Part shown: piece by piece, positions 6,904-12,436 of the stretch | How the letters are laid out: every line of letters begins with the position of its first letter | Numbering within the stretch: the stretch's first letter is position 1 | DNA from: Verrucomicrobiales bacterium | Lineage (GTDB): Bacteria > Verrucomicrobiota > Verrucomicrobiia > Verrucomicrobiales > Verrucomicrobiaceae | Direction: 5' to 3' | Length of the DNA stretch: 13,326 nucleotides | NCBI GenBank assembly: GCA_003453085.1 | Contig: DMMK01000505.1 | Location: 1-13,326, forward strand | The notes under the pieces: generated by a model | Databases searched by the model: none | Told to the model about the DNA's origin: nothing | The model's input: only the letters and a program-made list of their open reading frames with translations | Made by a program: the position numbers and the translations under genes

Positions 6904-7793
6904 GCGCCGGTCATTCCCAGGTAAAATTCTTCCAGGGTGGGTTTGTGCGGCTGCCAGGAGTCCACCCGCACACCAGCCTCCACCAGGGTTTTCAGCAGGT
7001 CATGGCCGATCAAATGCGGTGGCAGCTCGACCAAGCTGGTGACGGCATCCATCATGGCTCCGGCACGGGCGATGGCTTCCTTCGCCTTCGCGGTGTCCCG
7101 GGTTTGCAGGTGATAGACGCCCTGCTTGTTTTCTCGCGAGGGCACGGGCCCCTCATACATCTTGCGCCCTTGTTTGAGGATGACGCAGCGGTCGCACATC
7201 TGCTCGACTTCGGCCAGCAGGTGGGAATTGAGCAGGATGGTCATGCCGAAGTCCGACCGGAGCTTGAGGATGAATTCGCGGAACTCGCGGATGCCTTCAG
7301 GGTCCAGGCCATCGGTGGGTTCGTCTAACAACAAGCACTTCGGCCTGGGCAGCAGGGCCTGGGCGAGCGCCAGCCGCTGGCGCATGCCATCGCTGTAGGT
7401 CTTGGTCTTGTGACTGGCTCGATCTGCCAGGTTCACCAGCTTCAGCACGCGGCGGGCTTCCTCCTCATCCCACCAGCCTGAGAGGGAGCACAAAACCCGC
7501 AGGTTTTGCCAGCCGGTGAGGTAGTCGTAAAAATGGGCGGCTTCATAAATCGCCCCCACGTGGCTGACGGCGGCGGCCCGCGCCTGCTGCACGGAGTGGC
7601 CGGCAATGCGCACCTCCCCCTCATCTGGCCTTACCATGCCCAGGGTGATGCCGAGGAGGGTGCTCTTGCCCGCGCCATTGTGGCCCAGCAGCCCCAGGAT
7701 CTCTCCTTGGCGCATTTCAAAGCTCACGTCATCCAACGCCAGGCGACCGTCGGGCCAGCGTTTGGTGAGGTTGCGAACTTCGAGGAGGGCCAT
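6900..7793 (-). CDS. ABC transporter ATP-binding protein (ABC-2/NatA-like exporter)
   Basis: This 297-residue cytoplasmic ATPase powers the adjacent permease. The full nucleotide-binding domain is present: Walker A GHNGAGKST (37-45), signature YSDGMRQRLALAQALL (133-148, SDGMRQR in place of the classic LSGGQ), Walker B CLLLDEPTDGLDP (153-165) and the H-loop LLNSHLLAEVEQ (187-198). At the Q-loop the sequence reads GAIYEAAHFYDYLTG (80-94), with a glutamate near the usual glutamine; this is seen in BcrA/NatA-type exporters. A C-terminal regulatory extension (about 215-297) with EEFYLGMTG at the end is typical of the same group. An in-frame TGA lies 9 bases before the ATG, so the start is fixed at 7793. 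No Shine-Dalgarno sequence is seen. The upstream gene ends 46 bases away on the same strand. Confidence 0.95.
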   Translation of the reverse strand: MALLEVRNLTKRWPDGRLALDDVSFEMRQGEILGLLGHNGAGKSTLLGITLGMVRPDEGEVRIAGHSVQQARAAAVSHVGAIYEAAHFYDYLTGWQNLRVLCSLSGWWDEEEARRVLKLVNLADRASHKTKTYSDGMRQRLALAQALLPRPKCLLLDEPTDGLDPEGIREFREFILKLRSDFGMTILLNSHLLAEVEQMCDRCVILKQGRKMYEGPVPSRENKQGVYHLQTRDTAKAKEAIARAGAMMDAVTSLVELPPHLIGHDLLKTLVEAGVRVDSWQPHKPTLEEFYLGMTGA

Positions 7794-7839
7794 GGGCCGT
7801 CACCATGGCCAGGGCCTGCCCCCTGTGCCAATCAGAATC

Positions 7840-8487
7840 TCAGCGGCTGATGCTGAACGTGACCCCACCGATCCGCCCGCTGAAGCTGCCGTGGTAATAA
7901 GGTGCGCAGGCGCGGTGGAGGTATGGCGGGCAGTAACCACCCCCCAGGTAGCCGGAATAGGGGTAGCCATAACCGTAACCCAGCCAGGGAGAACGATCCC
8001 GGTAGCCCACGCCACGGTAGTCCCGGCTGTCGAATACAGCACCCAGAGGGGTGACTTCGGGAACGAGGGGCGGATTGGGTGGGGGAGCTTTGGCCATCGC
8101 CTCCAGCTCGGCTCGGGCCTGCACCTCAATGCCGCGCAGGCGGGCGTGTTCGATATGCTGGGCCATCAGCAGGGCCTGGCCGCGTTCTTCCTCCTGCTCG
8201 CGGCGGAGGGCGGCATGGGCCTGACGGCGTTCTTCCTGCTCGCGCTGATAAGCTTTGGCCTTGGCGGGATCATAGCCCAGACGGGTCCGCCATTCCTGGG
8301 GCAGATCCGTGAACAGGACTTTGGCAGCCCCAGGGGCATGGGTGAAGGACACCCCGTCCGGGTGAACTTTGACGATTTCACACTGGCGGTAGGTCTTGCC
8401 CGTGAGCGTGGAAATCTTTTCCAGGGGCGCAGCATGCGCAGAGGCCAACGCCAAAAGCGTCAGCAGGAGAGGCGTGAAGGCTTTCAT
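7840..8487 (-). CDS. Exported hypothetical protein with coiled coil and Gly/Tyr-rich tail
   Basis: A 215-residue protein of unknown function. The start at 8487 is preferred because it gives a clean signal peptide, MKAFTPLLLTLLALASAHA with cleavage after residue 19; an in-frame ATG at 8544 would put 19 unneeded residues in front. Residues 23-75 (TLTGKTYRQCEIVKVHPDGVSF..., VLFTDLPQEWRTRLGYDP) form a small beta domain met in many exported verrucomicrobial and planctomycete proteins (GK.Y...V..V.PDG...LP...GYDP). Residues of about 76-130 are a charged Gln/Glu/Arg-rich helix, probably a coiled coil. A proline linker (132-140) follows, then a tail rich in Gly, Tyr and Arg (about 160-215) with two cysteines. 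The protein should be periplasmic or outer-membrane associated. It sits 46 bases before the ABC ATPase gene and 72 bases after another secreted protein. Confidence 0.82.
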   Translation of the reverse strand: MKAFTPLLLTLLALASAHAAPLEKISTLTGKTYRQCEIVKVHPDGVSFTHAPGAAKVLFTDLPQEWRTRLGYDPAKAKAYQREQEERRQAHAALRREQEEERGQALLMAQHIEHARLRGIEVQARAELEAMAKAPPPNPPLVPEVTPLGAVFDSRDYRGVGYRDRSPWLGYGYGYPYSGYLGGGYCPPYLHRACAPYYHGSFSGRIGGVTFSISR

Positions 8488-8530
8488 GACAGTCGGCAGG
8501 TTAGACGGCCCAGAGCAAAATTCCTTCAAA

Positions 8531-8550
8531 CGCCCCGGAGTCAATGGGCG
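8531..8550 (-). terminator. Possible weak stem-loop after the 8560-9033 gene
   Basis: CGCCC (8531-8535) pairs with GGGCG (8546-8550) around a 10-base loop. Read on the minus strand, the stem follows the stop codon of the upstream secreted-protein gene by 9 bases and is followed by TTTGAAGGAATTTT, an imperfect T-rich stretch. The stem is short and the T run is broken, so termination is plausible but unproven. Confidence 0.25.
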
Positions 8551-8559
8551 GGGGGACCG

Positions 8560-9033
8560 TTATTTGTAACCGGTGATGATGGCGCAGGCGGTGTCTTTCT
8601 TCTTGCCGGCCTCGGTCTGGTGGACGGTGACGACGTAAACGCCGGTTTTCTTCGGTTTGAAGAAAAGCAGGAAGCCCCAGCCGTCCACCACGGGCTGGAT
8701 TTCGCCCACGGGGTCGCCTTTAAAATCGAGGACAGAGCCGCTGATGTGCACCCCCTCTTTGCGTGGGATGGCCACGCCGATGCAGTATTCGTTGCCCTTG
8801 AAGAGCTGCATTTTCACCGCCTTGCCGATGTCCTTGCTCAGGGCACCTGTCCAGGCCTCGGCCCGGAAGATGTAGCCCGCGTTTTCCTGGTCACGCGCCA
8901 GGGCCTGGGCGGCGGCTTCCGCATCTTCGGTGGAGTCTGCATTCACCGGCGACACGAAGGTGAAGAGGCAAAGGGCCGCCAGAAAGGTGAAGGCCGCTTT
9001 GGCAGGGCGGAGGGTGAAAAGGGAAGGGATCAT
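8560..9033 (-). CDS. Exported hypothetical protein, beta-rich
   Basis: A 157-residue protein I cannot assign to a named family. Residues 1-32 form a signal peptide: positive start, hydrophobic core AAFTFLAALCLFTFV (13-27) and a likely cleavage after VNA (30-32). The mature part opens with an acidic/alanine-rich helix (33-50), then alternating hydrophobic strands: VKMQLFKGNEYCIGVAIP (73-90), VHISGSVLDFKGDPV (95-109), GWGFLLFFKPKKTGVYVVTVHQT (118-140) and DTACAIITGYK (147-157). The GD and KKTG-Y-V-V pattern is like small extracellular beta-sandwich domains such as the pre-peptidase type. Two cysteines (84, 150) could form a disulfide in the periplasm. It is the first gene of the minus-strand run; the 134-base gap to the divergent FHA gene should hold its promoter. 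Confidence 0.75.
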   Translation of the reverse strand: MIPSLFTLRPAKAAFTFLAALCLFTFVSPVNADSTEDAEAAAQALARDQENAGYIFRAEAWTGALSKDIGKAVKMQLFKGNEYCIGVAIPRKEGVHISGSVLDFKGDPVGEIQPVVDGWGFLLFFKPKKTGVYVVTVHQTEAGKKKDTACAIITGYK

Positions 9034-9113
9034 GGCAGGACTTTGTGCAAAAGGCGATCTTTGAGCAACATAGGCATTGCATCAGGAAAAAGCCAAGATT
9101 CTGTGTGCTTAGA

Positions 9114-9137
9114 TTGAAATGCCAGCCCGGCATTCAA
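9114..9137. promoter_or_regulatory. Imperfect palindrome in the divergent promoter region
   Basis: TTGAAATGCC (9114-9123) faces GGCATTCAA (9129-9137) around AGCCC. The pairing is complete except for one bulged A. It lies 31-54 bases before the FHA gene start, in the only divergent intergenic gap of the window (9034-9167). It could be an operator or a hairpin in the FHA leader. I could not find a convincing -35/-10 pair here. Confidence 0.3.
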
Positions 9138-9167
9138 GAAATAAAGCATTCCCCCACTTCCTGCACC

Positions 9168-9767
9168 ATGGCCACGCTCGTTTTTTATCTGGAGGACGGT
9201 AGCACCCTGAATCATACGCTTGATGAAGGTACTACGACTATCGGCAGGCATCCGGACAGCGTTGTCGTGCTGGAATTTGCTTCGGTTTCCGGACACCATG
9301 CAGTCATTGAGCTGAATGAATCCGGCTGTTTTGTCAGCGACCTGAAGTCCAGCAACGGCACACGGGTCAACGGGGTGGAAATCGAGGAAGCCCAGCTTCA
9401 GGACGGGGACCGGGTGGGTTTTGGCGATGTTCAGGCGGTCTTTGCCGCAGGGGAGGCTCCAGAGCCGCTGTATGTGCCACAACCTGAGGTGCTGCCTCAG
9501 GACGTACCGCCACCAATTCTGAAAACCAACTACCGCCAGCCCCCGCCAAAGAGAAATCCGAAGATCAAGCGCACGGGCTATCCGGACGAAGGCGGCGGCT
9601 GTGGCACGGCGATCGTGGTCATCGGCCTGTTCATCGCAGCCCTGCTGGCCGGACTTTACATGCGCCATCATAAGGAAACGAATGGCGGAAACTTCTTCGA
9701 AGACCTGGCCGACAAGTTGCAGACCAACATTCCGAAGATCAAGATCGAGAAAAAAGACGGCCAGTGA
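9168..9767 (+). CDS. FHA-domain protein with a single membrane segment
   Basis: This 199-residue protein starts with a forkhead-associated domain, which binds phosphothreonine peptides. Residues 22-92 show the core pattern: TIGRHPDS (24-31, GR), VSGHHAVI (40-47, SxxH), SSNGTRVNG (61-69) and LQDGDRVGFGD (77-87). A proline-rich linker with several PPP/PPK runs (about 98-132) leads to one membrane helix, GTAIVVIGLFIAALLAGLY (146-164), and a short lysine-rich tail (170-199). The FHA domain is expected in the cytoplasm. The ATG at 9168 is chosen because the FHA fold begins immediately after it (MATLVFYLEDG); the upstream ATG at 9045 would add 41 residues without domain character. No serine/threonine kinase is in the window, so the phosphoprotein partner is unknown. 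It is followed 57 bases later by the oxidoreductase gene on the same strand. Confidence 0.9.
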   Translation: MATLVFYLEDGSTLNHTLDEGTTTIGRHPDSVVVLEFASVSGHHAVIELNESGCFVSDLKSSNGTRVNGVEIEEAQLQDGDRVGFGDVQAVFAAGEAPEPLYVPQPEVLPQDVPPPILKTNYRQPPPKRNPKIKRTGYPDEGGGCGTAIVVIGLFIAALLAGLYMRHHKETNGGNFFEDLADKLQTNIPKIKIEKKDGQ

Positions 9768-9805
9768 TGGCTGGCTGAAGTTTTGGGGCCTGGACCTCGT
9801 TGTAT

Positions 9806-9823
9806 GGGCAGTCCTGACTGCCC
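9806..9823 (+). promoter_or_regulatory. Perfect hairpin ending one base before the oxidoreductase start
   Basis: GGGCAGT (9806-9812) and ACTGCCC (9817-9823) form a perfect 7-bp stem with a 4-base CCTG loop. The ATG most likely used by the next gene begins at 9825. In the mRNA the stem covers where a ribosome binding site would be, and no Shine-Dalgarno sequence is present. It could lower or regulate translation, or mark a processing site between the FHA and oxidoreductase messages. If translation instead began at the in-frame ATG at 9804, the hairpin would lie just inside the gene. Confidence 0.5.
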
Positions 9824-9824
9824 T

Positions 9825-11006
9825 ATGAAACGACGTACTTTCCTCGCCACTTCCGTGGCTTCCTCCCTTGCTTTGCACCCGGCCTGGAGTGCTGAGGCTG
9901 CCAAAACCCGCGTGGCTGTGATCGGTCACACGGGGCACGGCAACTTTGGCCATGGCCTGGACGCCATGTGGCTGGACATCCCAGAAACGGAGATCGTGGG
10001 CGTGGCCGATGCAGATCCAAAGGGGCTGGCTGGCGCGCTGAAAAAGCTGAAGCTCGACAAAGGTTTTGCCGACTACCGGCAGATGCTGAAAGACACCCGG
10101 CCAGAGATTGTCGCCATCGGTCCCCGGCACATTGATCAGCATCACGAGATGGCCAAGGCCGCCATCGAGGCAGGCGTGCGGGGCATTTACATGGAAAAGC
10201 CTTTCATGCCCACGCTGGTGCAGGCGGATGAGGTCATCGCCGCCTGTGAAAAACACGGCACCCGGCTGGCCCTGGCCCACCGCAACCGCTATCATCCCGT
10301 GCTGCCGCTGCTGAAAAAGCTGGTCGCTGAAGGTACTATCGGCCGCCCGCTGGAATATCGGGTGCGCGGTAAGGAGGATGCCCGTGGCGGCTCGCTGGAC
10401 CTTTGGGTGTTGGGATCTCACCTGTTCAATCTGGTGCATTATTTTGCCGGGGATCCCAAGGCTTGCATCGCCACGGTGTATCAGGAGAGCCGCTTGGTGA
10501 CCAAGACGGATGTGAAGGAAGGTGCCGAGGGGATCGGGCCCCTGGCTGGCAATGAAGTGCATGCGCGCTTTGAGATGGCCGATGGCCTGCCCGCTTTTTT
10601 TGATTCGGTGCAGAATGCGGGCACCAAGACGGCGGGTTTTGGGGTGCAGATCATCGGGACAGAAGGCATCATTGACCTGCGGATTGATGAGGAGCCTGTG
10701 GCGCATCTGCTGGTGGGTAGCCCTTTTGATCCGGTGGCCACCCCGCGCTCCTGGGTGCCCATCACCACGGCGGGCATTGGCAAGACGGAGACGGTGGAAA
10801 ACATGCGCAAGCTGGTGGGCGGGCATGTGGCCCCAGGGCGCGACCTCATCGCGGCCATCCGCGAAGGGCGTGAACCCCTGTGCAGCGCCAAGGACGCCCG
10901 GGTGACCCTGGAGATGACGATGGGCATCTTTGAATCCCACCGCCTGCACGGGCAGCGGGTGGAGCTGCCGCTGAAGGACCGCCAGCACCCGCTGACGCGC
11001 CTTTGA
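9825..11006 (+). CDS. Gfo/Idh/MocA family oxidoreductase, Tat-exported
   Basis: A 393-residue NAD(P)-dependent oxidoreductase of the Gfo/Idh/MocA family, which usually acts on sugars, inositols or their derivatives. It starts with a twin-arginine signal, MKRRTFLATSVASSLALHPAWSA (RRTFL at 3-7), so it is probably folded before export, as in many planctomycete and verrucomicrobial relatives. The Rossmann part follows: RVAVIGHTGHGNFGHG (29-44), a variant of GxGxxG, VGVADADP (58-65), then the family's EKP motif (124-126) with the catalytic lysine, and AHRNRYHP (151-158). In the C-terminal domain GSHLFNLVHYFAG (197-209) gives the conserved histidine, with HP in place of the usual HD. The start at 9825 is chosen because it begins the Tat signal; ATGs at 9804 and 9783 are in frame but add residues before it. 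The substrate is unknown. Confidence 0.92.
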   Translation: MKRRTFLATSVASSLALHPAWSAEAAKTRVAVIGHTGHGNFGHGLDAMWLDIPETEIVGVADADPKGLAGALKKLKLDKGFADYRQMLKDTRPEIVAIGPRHIDQHHEMAKAAIEAGVRGIYMEKPFMPTLVQADEVIAACEKHGTRLALAHRNRYHPVLPLLKKLVAEGTIGRPLEYRVRGKEDARGGSLDLWVLGSHLFNLVHYFAGDPKACIATVYQESRLVTKTDVKEGAEGIGPLAGNEVHARFEMADGLPAFFDSVQNAGTKTAGFGVQIIGTEGIIDLRIDEEPVAHLLVGSPFDPVATPRSWVPITTAGIGKTETVENMRKLVGGHVAPGRDLIAAIREGREPLCSAKDARVTLEMTMGIFESHRLHGQRVELPLKDRQHPLTRL

Positions 11007-11048
11007 ATTCTATTTGCGCAAGTTTCGTCGAAAGCAGGCATCCCGAAG

Positions 11049-11171
11049 ATGAACCCAAACCTTCTGAATGCCATGAATGCCGACCCTTCTTCCGATGCCT
11101 CTCCTCTGCAAATGCTGCCCATGCTGCTGCTGGCCCTCTGGCTTTTTCTCCAGGCCATGAATGGGGGTTAG
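11049..11171 (+). CDS. Possible small membrane peptide (40 aa)
   Basis: An open frame from ATG 11049 to TAG 11171 encodes a polar N-terminus (MNPNLLNAMNADPSSDASP) and one hydrophobic helix (LQMLPMLLLALWLFLQAM, residues 20-37) ending in NGG. This is the pattern of a small single-span membrane protein. It fits the 223-base gap between the oxidoreductase and helical-repeat genes, 42 bases after the former, on the same strand. There is no clear ribosome binding site, which is normal in this window. Against it, a random frame rich in CTG codons can look hydrophobic. No family is recognised. Confidence 0.4.
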   Translation: MNPNLLNAMNADPSSDASPLQMLPMLLLALWLFLQAMNGG

Positions 11172-11229
11172 CAGGGCTTGGAGATTTAGGCTGGTGCAAA
11201 ACGCGGCTTTTGCCTAGCATCCTGCCGAT

Positions 11230-12396
11230 ATGAGGATCCCATCCGCTTTTGCCCTCGGCGTTGCGCTTCTGGCGGGCGGCCTCTTATTCTGGCGGCAACA
11301 GGCAGGAACGGCTGCTAAAGTTGCGTCCCCGGCGCTTGCCGCGACCCGTGACGCCGCGGAGACCGTTTCGCCTGCGCTGACTGCCCCCTCCAGCAAACCC
11401 TTGGCCACACCGAAGGAGGCCGCGTTTGCTCAGGACACGGTGGCCATGCAGGCCCAGGGGGTCCTGCAACTGACCAACCCGCTGGAGCGGCGGGCTGCCT
11501 TTGAAAAGCTCATCGCCAGCCTTAAAAGCCTCGAAGAATTGCAAGGCGTGCTGGATGCGTTTGCCACCTTGAAAAAAACGGGTCGCCAATATGGAGCAGA
11601 GTGGGCGCTTTTCTGGCAGACCATCGGTCATCGGGATCCCAAACAGGCCGTGGCCTTGATCGAGAAGAACGGCCCCGAGCAGCCCTGGTACTTCGATGCG
11701 GTGAACCGGGTGGTGGAGCAATGGGGCGCGCTGGAACCCGAGGCGGCGGTGAAGTGGCTGAATGAAAATGAGGCACTGGATGAAGGGCGGCTGGATGCGG
11801 CCTTGGCCAGCGTGATCCAGGGTTATGCCAACCGGGACCTCAGATCCGCCACAGCCTATGCCCTCAGTGTGGTGAAGCCTGATGAACCTCTCTTCCGTGC
11901 CATCTCCGGTACTTTGAGCCGTGCAGCCATCCAGCAGGGTGGCACCCAGGGATTGATGGCCTGGTTTGATGCCCTGCCCAGCGACGCCCATCGGCAGGGG
12001 GCCTTTTCGGCGGTATCAAATCGGCTCAGTGAGGCGGATATGAACCAGCAGCGGGAGTGGCTGCGCCTGCATGCAGACAAGTCCTACCGATACGACGATG
12101 CCTACCGCGGCTATGCCCAGCGGCTGGCGGAGCAGAATCCACGGGCGGCCATGGACTTTGTGTTTGGGGAAGCCCCGCGGTTTAACAATGGCGGTTATGT
12201 GGGACTGGGATATGCTTCCTATGAATGGCTGGAGCAGGATCCCGTGGGGTTCACGGACTACTACCGGAACATCAAGGATGAAGCCCAGAGGAAAGCGCTA
12301 CTGCAATCTCTGAAAGACCCCCTGGGAGATGTCAATTTTCCCATGCGGAAACGGCGGGCTGCTGAACAATTTTTGAGCGGGCTGGCCACACCTTGA
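11230..12396 (+). CDS. Exported or membrane-anchored helical-repeat hypothetical protein
   Basis: A 388-residue protein of unknown function. An N-terminal hydrophobic segment (SAFALGVALLAGGLLFW, 5-21) with no clear cleavage site probably acts as a signal anchor. An Ala/Pro/Thr-rich linker (about 24-65) follows, then an all-helical region (about 75-388). The helices carry loosely repeated units with an N/D/E-P-x-x-A core and a nearby W or L: RDPKQAVALIEKN (135-147), LEPEAAVKWLNEN (168-180), RDLRSATAYALSV (202-214), QNPRAAMDFVFGE (302-314) and QDPVGFTDYY (336-345). They are spaced roughly 33 residues apart in the first copies. This is an alpha-solenoid architecture common in exported verrucomicrobial proteins and suggests a periplasmic protein-binding scaffold. 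No catalytic motif is evident. A 9-bp stem-loop surrounds its stop codon. It converges with nagA, whose stop is 40 bases away. Confidence 0.8.
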   Translation: MRIPSAFALGVALLAGGLLFWRQQAGTAAKVASPALAATRDAAETVSPALTAPSSKPLATPKEAAFAQDTVAMQAQGVLQLTNPLERRAAFEKLIASLKSLEELQGVLDAFATLKKTGRQYGAEWALFWQTIGHRDPKQAVALIEKNGPEQPWYFDAVNRVVEQWGALEPEAAVKWLNENEALDEGRLDAALASVIQGYANRDLRSATAYALSVVKPDEPLFRAISGTLSRAAIQQGGTQGLMAWFDALPSDAHRQGAFSAVSNRLSEADMNQQREWLRLHADKSYRYDDAYRGYAQRLAEQNPRAAMDFVFGEAPRFNNGGYVGLGYASYEWLEQDPVGFTDYYRNIKDEAQRKALLQSLKDPLGDVNFPMRKRRAAEQFLSGLATP

Positions 12397-12409
12397 TTCG
12401 GTGGCCAGC
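12381..12409. terminator. Stem-loop between convergent genes
   Basis: GCTGGCCAC (12381-12389) and GTGGCCAGC (12401-12409) form a perfect 9-bp stem around an 11-base loop containing the TGA stop of the helical-repeat gene. It lies at the convergent junction with nagA (stop at 12437) and could serve both strands. There is no T run on either side, so it may be a Rho-dependent or bidirectional structure rather than a classic intrinsic terminator. Confidence 0.45.
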
Positions 12410-12436
12410 TCGGGCTGTAACAACTTTGCGCAGTCT

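Noticed and set aside
8488..8544. Longer N-terminus for the 7840-8487 protein
   Set aside because: It would bury a textbook signal peptide behind 19 residues.
7606..9117. 503-codon plus-strand frame opposite the ATPase end and two secreted-protein genes
   Set aside because: It crosses several gene boundaries and lacks any domain; both secreted proteins show proper signal peptides on the minus strand.
9045..9167. Longer N-terminus for the FHA protein (start at 9045)
   Set aside because: The added 41 residues are Cys/Lys/Arg-rich, without domain character, and overlap the divergent promoter region and its palindrome.
9030..10988. 652-codon open frame on the minus strand opposite the FHA and oxidoreductase genes
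   Set aside because: It is antisense to two genes with clear domain motifs, its translation is His/Gln/Arg-rich without domain pattern, and long antisense frames are common in GC-rich coding DNA.
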